A stretch of DNA of 64,000 bases, from NCBI RefSeq assembly GCF_042242105.1, contig NC_092035.1, forward strand, positions 2,558,083 through 2,622,082, in the 5' to 3' direction. The notes under the pieces were generated by a model. It searched no databases. It was not told the origin of the DNA and worked only from the letters and a program-made list of their open reading frames with translations. The position numbers and the translations under genes were made by a program. Below are positions 38,201 through 47,099 of this stretch, piece by piece; position 1 is the first letter of the stretch; each line of letters opens with the position of its first letter. The DNA is from Pempheris klunzingeri. Its lineage: Eukaryota; Chordata; Actinopteri; Acropomatiformes; Pempheridae.

Positions 38201-41200
38201 CAGACCACCATTTTGTTCTGCTCTTTGCTTTTTTTCAACAGCGTCTTGTTCACTCGGTTTGCAACACATTTTTGTCCGTTGTTTTTTTTTTGTTGTTTTT
38301 GTTTCTGCCTGGGTTTACTGCATGGATGGATTTCTTTTGTGTTCCCTGCTGAAAATGTATTGTGCATGGTGGATAGTAGCCAATATGGCTCCGAATGCAG
38401 CCCCCTTTTTTTGTATGAATGTCCACCTGTAATGTTTATGTAACATATTGTGTGTGATGTGACCTAGTTTCCAGAATTGTATCTGCCAGACCTGTGGCTC
38501 ACCGTGTTTCTCATGCAGAGAGACAGAGCACAAGTGTTTGAAACTGAAACTGCAGCATGATTTTCCATCTTAATAACAGGCTGAGGAGGAGCACAGATAC
38601 ATTTTGCATAAGTAGGAGAATTGCTACTTACCTGGAACATTTTTCAAGTCAGAGAGTGTAAATTACTTAAGTACAAGAGGAGCGTAAGCCTTTGCAAATG
38701 TACTTTGGCTCGAGATTTATCACACTGGAGTAGAAGTACGGCTGCAGACATCACTGAACATTTCCATGTAAAAAGGAGCAGGTAGCTCAATATATAAAGC
38801 TCCGACTCTCTCAGAGGCTTTAGACCCTCTGCTTATTGTCAGTCCAGGCCTTTACGTTAGCTCTTTTTAAGGGCATGTCAACAACCTTTTGTTTTTCATA
38901 TGAGCTCAAGTTTTGTGTGACCTTAAGATATGAAGTTCAGAATAACGGCCCATTGTATATTTACATCTAAAACATCAAACCTAGCATTTTACCTCTGTTG
39001 TGTCCACCTATACTTCTAAGCACCGAAACCCAGGACAAGCCAAACCAGGCCTAACGGACCCAGTCTGATGTAATAGATGAAGGTGTAACCCGATTAGGCC
39101 ATGGGAGATGGTTGAGGGTTGGGAAGAACGGCGTGAAGCAGCAGATTTTGTTTTCCTGTTTCCTGTGGTCTGCTGACTAAGTGTAATGCGCCCCGGTTTG
39201 AGGCCACGGCGCCCTGCGATCGGACAAGGGATCCGGTGACTCCCGGGGGAGGCCGGGCCGGGCCGGGCCGGGCCGTCTCGTCAGGCCGAAGCCCGGAAGA
39301 CAGACAGGCGTTTCCAGGAACAATGCAGACACAAAGAAAAGAGCCCTGCACTAACTTGTTTGCTGTGAGGATGCTATGTTGATGGGTAACTACCTGAATG
39401 GTAGTTGAAACATGATATCAAGACAGAAAAATTAGGAAAAATCCAGGTCACCAACACATTTTTAATTAAACTCGCCCTCTTCTTTCCTCCCTATGGAAAG
39501 TTCCACAGCTTACATTCTCATGTATACAAAACAACATTGAAACAGATGTAAAGAAACATTCCTGTGAAAGTATAGATTCATTACTAGTACAATGTGTTCT
39601 TAAAGATGTTTTCAAGGTGCCAACTTGGGACCGTTTGGGCCGCTGTGTAATCCAACCTCGGCACCATCATGGGTAATTTTCCCCGTCGTTTGGCTGGCAT
39701 TCGGTGTGAAAGCAGTGCGCAGAGACAGCAGGTCTGTCTCACAGCTCTGTGTTAGAGGGAAAAGGCTTTAAGTAAACACACCAGTTCCCACTCCAATCCT
39801 CCGTTCCCCCTTCCACTGCCTGGCTGCTAGTGAAAGACACAGACACCCTGCTCCATATTTCAACCCGAAAAAACCAACAGGAAATTGTTTTTCCTTCATT
39901 CTTACAAAGCTGCTTGTTAACAGACATGTGCAGCTGCTACTACGGTAACTGTACTATTACAGCGTCCACTCAGCAACACATTGGACTGGAGAAAACTTCT
40001 TCTTTCAGGAGCATAATAATAATATAATAATAATAATAATAACCAGAACTGAAAGGCTAACTTTAGCATGCTAACATGATCACAATGACACCATCTTGCA
40101 TGGTTGGAAGCTAAACACTAACTACAGGTATTTGCAGGTATTCAGTCTCCAACAGTAAATAGAAGTTTTGACTTGATAGTGGCTTTAGGTAAAGAGCCAA
40201 AGTTTTTACAGCTTATTCTGGTGGAGGCATGAGTGTGTACACAGGTTAAATGGCAACCCATCCAATAGCTGTCGAGGAATTTCAGTCTTTACCACAAATT
40301 TCAACCTCATGGGTGCCACAAAACATCCGCTTCACTTGTCTGTTTAATTTGCCTGTTTCCTGCTAATTTAATTTCACGGCAGTTTAAAGAACAGCATTAT
40401 TTATGTAAAGTTGTGGTGAACTCAGGAGAGTCAGACTTAATTAAAGTATTTCTTTCTTGTTTTCGTGCTCACTAAAGGCCAGAGTTCACGATCAGCTTTC
40501 AAATCGATAAAAATCAAACCCATAAATGCCACTAAATGATGTACAGTTTGCTTCTGTAGCCACAATAATCTTGTCAGAACAGGCGGTGAAAGCTGAAGTC
40601 ACCTCTTCCTGTTTTACTACCCATGCAGTTATATAGTTTTTGGCTTTGCCCTGAAACACAGCTTTAGCTCATTTCTCAGAGAGGGAGGACGTGGATATCG
40701 CCAATATTTGTCTTTTAGAAAGGTTGGGTGCCAAAACCTCGACAGTATATTGAGGAGAGCGAAGCTGTGTGTGCTGAAATGTACCTTTTTGTTATTTCTC
40801 ACACAACCACAGAGAAGTCACTGGTGTGAGTGTTGTTTCCATCTATTACATTAAGTCAGTCACTTGCATTGGTAGCAAGCCTTGTAACCCAAAAGGGCAC
40901 ATTTTATGGGAAGTTAGAAAAACAGACTGGGATTGACAAGCACTTTTGATATATTGTTACGGTGTTTGAGTGGATCCTGTGGGCCTCGGGCTCTTGAAAC
41001 GTGCTCCAGCCTATCAAGCGCCTTGTAAGCCTTCAGTTCAAGTAAAAACATGAACGTTGCCGGTGTTGCAGGGGGAAAAGGCTTTCTCTTTTTTTTTTTT
41101 TTTACTGACAGCAGCGATACAGAGTCATGGAACTGAAGTTGAGATTTTGCAGCAGCATATCTGGTTCCATCAAAGGCCATCAGTCATGTGCTAGTCTTTC

Positions 41201-44200
41201 TCCTCTACCTTTTATCCCCTTGGAAATGTGACTCCCTCATTGCATGCTTCTTTTTAACCTTCCCGTCTCTCTCTCTGTGTCCCTCTATCCTCGTTCGCTC
41301 TCTGTCCTTCTCTGTGAAGTCACATGTGAAAGTGATCAGCGTAATCCCGATCACCAGCTGTGTTTAACCTACTTTAGATTTGGAGCACTTGGCTTCCTTG
41401 CTTTCACTTTTGTTTATACGGGATTAGCATGAACACACAGCGCACGCATGAGGTTTGACCTGCCAGGGTTAAACACGAAGGCTCCCAACTGTTTCTGGTT
41501 TATTTACCATTCATTCATTCCCATCAGCCACACGTCATATTCACTCATGTTACAATCTTGTGTGTTTGCTACGTGCCTTGCTCAGTGTTAATCACGGTTT
41601 CAGATCTTTCCCCACCCTCAGAAGTTCATTGGATTCAAACTGGCAACCTTCCAGTTACAGTCCTGCTTCTGTAAACCCAAGAAAGTGCAGCCCTGAGGGG
41701 TTTAATTGAATTTAAAATGAATTAATCCAAACCCTGCTTGGTATGCTGTGTCCTCACTGCCAAAAAACTTTGCCGTAATGATAATACTGAACTTAAACTC
41801 GCAGTGCTTCCTACACCAGGCTTCCCAAAGTGCTTTAACAATCAAATAAAGCAAACAACAGACCCATAAAATAAATAAAGTATGAAAAACAAGGTGGCAC
41901 CACAACGTAAAAAAAGATAAAGAAAAGAGGCTAAAAACAGTATGCAGGCAAAAAACAAATATAGGAGGACATCATCACATAAAAGCATGAAAGAGTCTAT
42001 AAATGTAATTTGTAAGATGTGATTTAAGATGTGAAGATGATAGTGATTCTGCTGGCCTAAGCTCCTCGGGCACATTGTTGCTGAGCCAAAAGCTCGGTCA
42101 CCTTCAGTGTAAGCCAGTGCTATTTTAATGCCCTGCAAAAAAAGAATAAAGAATAACACACTCCTCTGTCTTTTTTTCTTCACCCTTCTCCCCACAGGAT
42201 CCCGGTCCCTCACCCCCGTCCCCCGTTTTGGGACACAAACCGCTGCAGCTGATCGAAGTGAAAGCCAGGGGGCGCTTTGGATGTGTGTGGAAGGCCCAGC
42301 TGCTTAATGATTATGTTGCTGTTAAGATCTTCCCGATCCAGGTATTGTCATGAACACTGCCATTAAGTTTAAGATGTTTTAGCAGTCCGATAAGCTCCTA
42401 GATCTGTTAAGTCTGTTTCTGTTCTGCAGGTGATCACTCATGTAAAAAGTACTTCTTTCAAACTTTCTGTTGTATTTAATGAGTTCTAACACTGTTTACT
42501 TTTCTCCTACAAGCTATATGTGATACTTTTGTTAATTGGGTGTCGTGATAACAGAAACAACACCTGTATCTGTCTCTCTGTGCTCGTCCAGGACAAGCTG
42601 TCGTGGCAGAACGAGTATGAGATGTACAGCGTGTGTGGCATGAAGCACGAAAACATCCTCCACTTTATTGGCGTGGAGAAGAGGAACAACAACCTGGACC
42701 TGGAGCTGTGGCTCATCACCGCCTACCACGACAAGGTACGTCGTCAGGGATGGACACGCACCACCAGCAAAGTGTGAAAAGTATTCTTTTATTTATTGAT
42801 TCAGCCTTTGTTTCATAACATGAGGATAAAGCAGTGGCTAATAGTTTGAGGATACCAACGCTGATAAAGGCTTTTCACACATCGATTATGTGTGCGGGAG
42901 GTTTAAGGGCCCTCCTGCATCCTCTTCACAAGCTAATAAACACTGTGGGCAAAAAATAAGATTAGAAATCAACCTCAGAGCTCGGTTTAAACCTGAGAGC
43001 CCAAGCTAAACAAGCTTTAAATCAACAGTTCTTACATGTCGCAGGGACATCGGACAGGGAAAGTGTGGCTGTAGCAACAATGCAGAGGGGTGAGAGGATA
43101 AAAGGAAAGCTGTTAGTGACGAAGACTGAAATAAACCAGTCCAAATACGTTTCCACAGCTGCACAGTAGGTTATCTGTAAAATCCAAACGCATTCACAAA
43201 GCAAGAAGGTAGTGCCACAAGTCCAAGTTCCAAAGTTCCTGTTTACTAGCGCACATGTAAACAAATTCTCCGATTTTTCTCTGAATCCTCTGATTCATCA
43301 GGTTGTTTGTGTCCAGAGTTACAATGGCTGATTGTGCACGCATCTAAAAAACCTCCAAGACAGACAGCGAGGGAAAAACATGCATGAAACTTCCACATTG
43401 TATTGATTGTGTACGGTGCCTTAAGAGCAAATCTATGATTACAACACACTTCTTGTTTTCTCGTTCTTAAGCCTCGTTCTTCCAAAAGGTTGACTTGAGT
43501 TTTGGTAACCCTGTTGTGCTTCACTCACCCTCTCAACCACAGTCTTTGTAGCATTCAGGGCTCTAAGTGCCTCTGTGTTTTGAGGGTCATTACCGACAAA
43601 GTGGAGAGTGATTCTAGCCTTGTACGCTTCGCTTGCTTGAATTTCCCAGCCAGACCAAGAATTTGAAAGAAAAAAAAGCCCAGCTCTGCGTGAATAAAGG
43701 TTGAAAAATTAAAGGTTGTGGGTGTGGCAGTGAGGCTTTAACCCAACAATACAACTCTTAGTAAGCCACTTAACCCTGCAGCAGCTCTGCAAGTGCTACT
43801 CTGATTTGTAGAAGCTCTCCAAGTATAAATAATACTGAAGGAATTTGCTTTAAAGGAGTTTTGGGAAAGGTCATTCTACCAGCAGTATATCACAGTTTAG
43901 TGCCTTGTCAAGCATGCACTGTAATTACTTTTTAAGCGGTAACTCTGGCCAACAGTAAGCTTTTCCTTCCTGCCAGTTTCTCAGAGCAGGTGTCGAAACG
44001 TTGAACCCCTCAGTTTGGACTGAACCGTAGCTTGTGTAACACAGCTGGAACGGTGATTGCAGAGTTCAGCGTCTCCCTGACAGCTGATTTATGATTCGAT
44101 GTTTGATGCATCTAAGCAGCTTTATCTGTTGAGATTTGCAGTATCCTCAGCATGCAGTGGCTTGCTTTAAAGAATACAGGGCTCTCTAAAACTCCCTGTA

Positions 44201-47099
44201 TTTGACTCTTTTCATATCTTGGACAAAGCTAGATTAATAGCTTCCAATGGGCGTCTTTGCGAAGGGATACAGTGTGATTGGTCATTTGCATTTTCACACT
44301 TGAAATCTGAGGTATAAACACACCGAAAAGCATTGATCTCAAAATGGGACAACTGAAGTGATCAGGTTTGATTTTTACTCCACATCTATTGGAGCTGCCT
44401 GCCATCCAGTGGTCACTCCGCCAACTACATCTGCCTTTGGCCTCACCACAAGTGACCTTGTATCATATTGACATAAATTATGTAAGAACAAAGATGCTGT
44501 TGAAAAGGGAGGGAATGATACAGATGCAGCTTGAACCATAGGACTGAAATCAAAGCCAAATTATATTTCTGTTTCATTTTACTGTAATATTTAATAAAAA
44601 TGCATGGTTTAGAATGTGATCAGTATCTAAAAAAGATTATTTGGCAGCTGTCTGGTGATGAAACGGAGCAAAAATGCTCTGAAAATCTACGTTAAATGTT
44701 TGCTGATAAAGAGCCTGCATGTTCAGCAAAGCTTCTCTTGATAGATGGAGATTAAAGAAGAGTTATCAGACTCCACAACAATGAGCAGATAAATGAGCAG
44801 CATTCATCACAGCTCTGCTATTCACCAGGAACAAAAACTGCACAGGAAGTTGGCTCGGTGAAAGGGGTGACCTAAGAACTTCACTGTGATTTTAAGAGGA
44901 CGCCCAGTAGGCTGTAAATTTTATTTATCGCCCGTCATCGCTCCAGAAGTCCGATGTCTTCTCTGTGGGAAAAGTTTCAACGTGGAATTTAAAAATCAAG
45001 ACAACCCTGAGTTTCTCTCCTTGTACTTCAGCTGACTTCAACCGTGCTGAAAAGACATTCTTTTATTAATCCTTTGTGAAATGCAATACTACCCACAAGC
45101 TTTAGTGAATTTCCATCCATTAGGGATATTGCTGTTACCATGGAAACGTTGCCCGCCGCAGCCACCACCATACTGTTATTAAGCATTATTTATTCTTGCA
45201 GTCATTTAGCATTATTGTCGAATCACTTCCTCGGCGTCACCCACATTCCTGGATGTGTTGAGCAGCTGATTTCACTGTGGAAACAAATATTTATACGTGT
45301 TTAATAAATGTTTAAAATTATTTAGGTCCTCGTTTGTCCTCATCATGTCGATTGTCTTCACAGCTCAGTTTTACACCTACCAGTGTTATTGAAAATGTCT
45401 TTATGGAAAATGCAGTGGGAACTCTTCGTCTCTCTCTCTTTACATACACTTACATACTTCTCTCTCCCGATGTTTCCCCAGGGCTCGCTGACAGACTACC
45501 TGAAGGCAAACGTGGTGTCGTGGAACGAGCTCTGCCACATCGCTCAGACTGCAGCCCGCGGCCTGTCCTACCTCCATGAAGACATCCCGGGACACAAGGA
45601 CGGGCACAAGCCTTCCATCGCTCACAGGTACGCTGGCGTTATCAACGTTTGTCAAGACACTGGGGTCATTTTGATCTGCTTTGATAATGGCTGCAGGATT
45701 TCTACCCTGAAGCTAATCTCCATGTTTCTTTCTGTGTTTTAGGGACATTAAGAGTAAGAATGTGCTGTTGAAGGCTAACCTGACTGCCTGCATAGCTGAC
45801 TTTGGCCTTGCCCTGAAATTTGAAGCAGGAAAATCAGCAGGAGACACACATGGACAGGTACGGTTTACAGATAAAGGTTAAGATATTAACCACTCATCCA
45901 CCTCTCCACCATGTTTGCTGCCTTTTTAGGAACGCGGTACTAATGGCGGCACTTTAAATGTTTTAGTACTCCATGGAACCCCATAGAGTGCTGTGTACTG
46001 TAGGGAATGTTACTGAGTCATATTATCAATATTGATTTGTGAAAATACCTCTCAGCGCCTGTGGGTGGCGCTGTGGGCCAACAGTGTAGTAATGGGGCTT
46101 TATCAGTTCACACAAATGTTCCTCCACACTTTAATCTCATCTGTTGTGTTTCAGTAAACCCCAAGTTCTGAGTCTAGAAGAGCCACATTCACATAACTTC
46201 ATTTTCTGAATGGTCTTTTGAACTCAAGCCTCAATATCAAGCATCATTCCTCGCCGTCTCAGCCCGTCACAGCTTTCTTCTCCCACGCTGCTTGTGCTTG
46301 ATTTTCTGTCCATGTTTTTGTCCTGATGCTGACCTTTTACTTTGAACCTGTAGGTGGGAACGCGGCGCTACATGGCTCCTGAAGTCCTGGAGGGCGCCAT
46401 CAACTTCCAGCGTGACTCCTTCCTGCGTATCGACATGTACGCCTTCGGCCTCGTCCTTTGGGAGCTCGCAGCGCGGTGCACCGCCGCTGACGGTGAGGCT
46501 GATGCACCGTTTATTTTGCCTGATTCGTGCACAAGTTACTCCAGAGTCGTTTTAATTATGGACGTGTGGTTGTGTGCTAACAGGCCCTGTGGACGAGTAC
46601 ATGCTGCCGTTTGAGGAGGAGGTGGGTCAGCATCCATCTCTGGAGGACATGCAGGAGGTCGTGGTTCATAAGAAACTGCGGCCCTGCCTGCGAGACTGCT
46701 GGCAGAAACACACGGTGAGCGATGAGTCTGTTACTTCAGTTTGATTTTGAGGCACATAACCAGATGATGTTTCTGTGAAGGCGGTGTTGCACTGAGGAGA
46801 ATGACTGGAGCTGTCATGTAGTTCTTTTCTTCTGAGCGTCTAGAAGGTACTGCACCTTTTTTTGAACCTCTGACAGGCAGTAACGTGGATGTGCTGCTCC
46901 CTCTCAGGGTCTGGCCATGCTTTGCGAGACCACCGAGGACTGCTGGGACCACGAGGCCGAGGCTCGCCTGTCCGCCGGCTGCGTCGAGGAGCGCATCAGC
47001 CAAATGCAGCGCCAAGCCCCCATCATCGGCCCCGAGGAGATCACCTTCGTCACCATAGTGACCAATGTGGACGTCCCGCCCAAGGAGTCCAGCTTATGA
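11174..47099 (+). CDS. acvr2a: Activin receptor type-2A (11 coding exons, whole gene span)
   Basis: Type II serine/threonine kinase receptor that binds activins, myostatin/GDFs and some BMPs at the plasma membrane and phosphorylates type I receptors, leading to Smad signalling. Coding exons: 11174-11228, 29233-29440, 30771-30901, 32141-32295, 42198-42341, 42592-42735, 45482-45627, 45743-45857, 46354-46492, 46584-46714 and 46908-47099. They total 1560 nt (519 aa), every intron is GT..AG, and the frame is unbroken. Visible parts: signal peptide (1-19), ten-Cys three-finger ectodomain (C30-C110) with N-glycosylation motifs at N34, N43 and N66, membrane span (about 144-168), glycine loop (205-213), ATP lysine K226, HRD (327-329), DFG (347-349), APE (374-376) and C-terminal ESSL, a class I PDZ ligand. 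Human ACVR2A is 513 aa from memory; the extra residues are mostly in the stalk. Teleosts have two copies (acvr2aa/ab); which one this is cannot be decided here. Confidence 0.97.
17150..17332 (+). mobile_element. tRNA-derived SINE, diverged
   Basis: The head contains an A-box-like GGTGGGTCAGCGGGGC and the fish-SINE phrase TTGTAACCCAAAGGTCAAA followed by a decayed B box. The body has GTGTCCTTGAGTAGAACCCTACCTG, split here as GTGTCCTTGAG and AACCCTACCTG, matching the 'gtccttgagcaagaccc' region. The tail TAAGAGCATCAGCTAAA followed by AATGTAAATG is the common teleost SINE 3' end. All three parts are in order on the plus strand. Confidence 0.75.
17802..17830. repeat. (TCC)n trinucleotide repeat
   Basis: About nine TCC/CTC units, followed by further CTTCGTC-type pyrimidine-rich sequence. 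Confidence 0.95.
19175..19199. repeat. (TA)n repeat
   Basis: An interrupted TA run (ATATATATATATTTATATATATAT type) inside acvr2a intron 1. Confidence 0.9.
22191..22248. repeat. Short inverted repeat sharing 27 nt with the acvr2a 3' UTR
   Basis: TACCTGCCAAA (22201-22211) is exactly inverted as TTTGGCAGGTA (22238-22248), giving an 11 bp stem with a 26 nt loop. The 27 nt at 22191-22217 recur at 50851-50877 with one mismatch, so both are probably fragments of a small repeat family. Family not recognised. Confidence 0.7.
22648..22679 (+). repeat. (AAG)n trinucleotide repeat
   Basis: About ten AGA/GAA units in acvr2a intron 1. The minus-strand frame across it yields a spurious poly-Phe peptide. 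Confidence 0.97.
23565..23620 (+). mobile_element. SINE 3' tail fragment
   Basis: AAAAGCATCAGCTAAATGCC followed by GAAATGTAAA is the same 3' tail seen in the SINE ending at 17332. No tRNA-like head is recognisable upstream, so only the tail survives or the head is too diverged. Confidence 0.6.
25909..26172. mobile_element. MITE-like element with GCTGCAA terminal inverted repeats
   Basis: The left end (GCTGCAATGATTAGTC) and right end (TGTTAGTTGCAGCCC) are imperfect inverted repeats of each other. Between them lie AATTAATTAGTG, TTTTCACTATATTCTGA and CGATTAATGGACTAATC, the pattern of a very common teleost non-autonomous element whose ends read GGGCTGCAACTAACGATTA. About 264 bp with no coding capacity. 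A second copy is in an orc4 intron (57530-57785). Confidence 0.75.
28450..28466. repeat. (AT)n repeat
   Basis: A short pure AT run in acvr2a intron 1. Confidence 0.9.
29233..29440 (+). CDS. acvr2a: acvr2a exon 2 (ligand-binding domain, first part)
   Basis: Residues 19-88. It carries C30, C50, C60, C78 and C85 of the ten-Cys three-finger fold, glycosylation motifs N34-S-S, N43-R-S and N66-I-S, and the strongly conserved G-C-W-L-D-D segment (77-82). Acceptor is CTCCAG|GTGCC and donor GACAG|GTACGC; the last codon is split two bases to one. Confidence 0.97.
29585..29710 (+). repeat. 63 bp tandem duplication
   Basis: Two adjacent copies, 29585-29647 and 29648-29710, each starting TTTTAATAG and ending AATTACAGGCATCATCA. 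They differ at only a few positions, so the duplication is fairly recent. Each copy carries a TTTTTAAATTC tract then TTACAG, which looks like a weak splice acceptor. Confidence 0.95.
30319..30337. repeat. (GT)n microsatellite
   Basis: A pure GT run at the start of a 400 bp GT-rich stretch in acvr2a intron 2. Confidence 0.95.
30644..30666. repeat. (GT)n microsatellite
   Basis: A second pure GT run, about 105 bp upstream of acvr2a exon 3. Confidence 0.95.
30771..30901 (+). CDS. acvr2a: acvr2a exon 3 (ligand-binding domain, second part, and stalk)
   Basis: Residues 88-132. It supplies C91, the C103-C104-C105 triplet and C110 (motif C-C-C-E-G-N-M-C-N), completing the ten-Cys fold, then the extracellular stalk. 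Acceptor is CCCTGCAG|TAACG. The donor is placed at ACA|GTACGTAG because it alone keeps the reading frame into exon 4. The stalk is about seven residues longer than I recall in human ACVR2A. Confidence 0.95.
31852..31876 (+). repeat. (TGCG)n tetranucleotide repeat
   Basis: About five GTGC/TGCG units following a (GT)/(GTCT) stretch in intron 3. Confidence 0.9.
32116..32132 (+). repeat. (CT)n run forming the exon 4 polypyrimidine tract
   Basis: A CT run directly upstream of the CCCACAG acceptor of acvr2a exon 4. It doubles as a microsatellite and the splice tract, so length variation could affect splicing. Confidence 0.85.
32141..32295 (+). CDS. acvr2a: acvr2a exon 4 (stalk end and transmembrane segment)
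   Basis: Residues 132-183. [10 protein letters not shown] stalk end is followed by a hydrophobic helix (about 144-168, starting [11 protein letters not shown]) and a basic stop-transfer R-H-H-K at 169-172. Donor is CAT|GTAAGT; the exon ends in phase 0. Confidence 0.96.
34795..35335 (+). pseudogene. Tc1-like transposase pseudogene
   Basis: A frame at 35005-35376 includes [14 protein letters not shown] and later [12 protein letters not shown] and R-L-D-F-A, matching in order the helix-turn-helix region and the middle of fish Tc1 transposases. The region between them has an internal deletion, the acidic catalytic motifs downstream are absent, and there are frame breaks. The upstream part (from about 34795) matches the element's 5' untranslated portion less clearly. 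It is dead. Confidence 0.7.
38600..38745 (+). repeat. Possible dispersed AGTACT-word repeat
   Basis: Words such as AATTACTTAAGTACAAG, CAAATGTACTTTGG and GGAGTAGAAGTAC are typical of the common fish repeat also suspected at 5700-5875. Divergence is high and boundaries are uncertain. Confidence 0.4.
39251..39275 (+). repeat. (GGGCC)n pentanucleotide repeat
   Basis: Five near-perfect GGCCG/GGGCC units inside a locally very GC-rich, CpG-containing patch (about 39185-39300) in otherwise AT-rich intron 4. Confidence 0.95.
40013..40042. repeat. (AAT)n repeat
   Basis: AAT units with one interruption in acvr2a intron 4. Confidence 0.92.
41560..41700 (-). mobile_element. tRNA-derived SINE, reverse orientation
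   Basis: On the minus strand: CTGTAACTGGAAGGTTGCC then AGTTTGAATCC (B box), and downstream ACACTGAGCAAGGCAC. These match in order the tRNA-like head and body of a common fish SINE. The A box side (near 41690) is decayed. Confidence 0.7.
42198..42341 (+). CDS. acvr2a: acvr2a exon 5 (juxtamembrane and kinase N-lobe)
   Basis: Residues 184-231. A Pro/Ser-rich juxtamembrane stretch (D-P-G-P-S-P-P-S-P) leads into the kinase with the glycine loop K-A-R-G-R-F-G-C-V (205-213) and A-V-K226, the ATP-anchoring lysine. Acceptor is CCCACAG|GATCC and donor ATCCAG|GTATTG; both ends are phase 0. Confidence 0.97.
42592..42735 (+). CDS. acvr2a: acvr2a exon 6 (kinase N-lobe)
   Basis: Residues 232-279, with W-Q-N-E-Y-E (aC helix, including the salt-bridge Glu), M-K-H-E-N-I-L and L-W-L-I-T-A-Y-H. 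Acceptor is GTCCAG|GACAAG and donor GACAAG|GTACGT; both ends are phase 0. It has the same 144 nt length as exon 5. Confidence 0.97.
42736..45481 (+). other. acvr2a: acvr2a intron 6
   Basis: A 2.7 kb intron without coding signal. A near-perfect RFX X-box lies at 45134-45147. The rest is unremarkable unique-looking sequence. Confidence 0.85.
45134..45147. promoter_or_regulatory. RFX-type X-box
   Basis: GTTACCATGGAAAC matches the palindromic RFX consensus (GTTRCCATGGYAAC) at 13 of 14 positions and is near-symmetric. RFX sites mark ciliary genes and other targets. Whether it is used in this intron is unknown. Confidence 0.5.
45482..45627 (+). CDS. acvr2a: acvr2a exon 7 (kinase C-lobe, to the catalytic loop)
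   Basis: Residues 280-328: G-S-L-T-D-Y-L, the aE helix with A-A-R-G-L-S-Y-L-H, and the start of the catalytic loop A-H-R. The HRD Arg codon is split across intron 7. Acceptor is TTCCCCAG|GGCTC and donor CACAG|GTACGC. Confidence 0.97.
45743..45857 (+). CDS. acvr2a: acvr2a exon 8 (catalytic and activation loops)
   Basis: Residues 328-366: R-D-I-K-S-K-N (catalytic D329, Lys331, Asn334) and D-F-G (347-349) with the receptor-type activation segment. Acceptor is TTTTAG|GGACA and donor GGACAG|GTACGG. It lies only 115 bp after exon 7. Confidence 0.97.
45858..46353 (+). other. acvr2a: acvr2a intron 8
   Basis: A 496 bp intron with no coding content or recognised repeat. Confidence 0.85.
46354..46492 (+). 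CDS. acvr2a: acvr2a exon 9 (activation loop end, APE)
   Basis: Residues 367-413 in the kinase C-lobe: [10 protein letters not shown] then [12 protein letters not shown]. Acceptor is CTGTAG|GTGGG and donor GACG|GTGAGG; the exon ends in phase 1. Confidence 0.97.
46584..46714 (+). CDS. acvr2a: acvr2a exon 10 (kinase C-lobe)
   Basis: Residues 413-456: [12 protein letters not shown] and [11 protein letters not shown], both typical of type II activin receptors. Acceptor is CTAACAG|GCCC and donor CACACG|GTGAGC. Confidence 0.97.
46908..47099 (+). CDS. acvr2a: acvr2a exon 11 (C-terminus and stop)
   Basis: Residues 457-519 and TGA. It completes the kinase ([14 protein letters not shown]) and the regulatory tail ending P-P-K-E-S-S-L. 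The last residues fit a class I PDZ ligand, as in mammalian ACVR2A, which is known to bind PDZ scaffolds. Acceptor is CTCTCAG|GGTCT. Confidence 0.97.
   Translation, partial: GLAMLCETTEDCWDHEAEARLSAGCVEERISQMQRQAPIIGPEEITFVTIVTNVDVPPKESSL

Larger units (their letters stand above)
32296..42197 (+). other. acvr2a: acvr2a intron 4 (9.9 kb)
   Basis: Separates the membrane segment from the kinase. It holds a Tc1-like transposase pseudogene (34795-35335), a dispersed AGTACT-type repeat (38600-38745), a GGGCC pentanucleotide repeat (39251-39275), an AAT repeat and a reverse-oriented SINE (41560-41700). Other parts, for example 35400-38150 and 40050-41550, show nothing nameable. No additional exon was found. 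Confidence 0.85.

Noticed and set aside
38775..38850. tRNA-like sequence (GTAGCTCAATATATAAAGC) in intron 4
   Set aside because: The A box is fair but no B box or cloverleaf can be drawn; too weak to call a tRNA or SINE.
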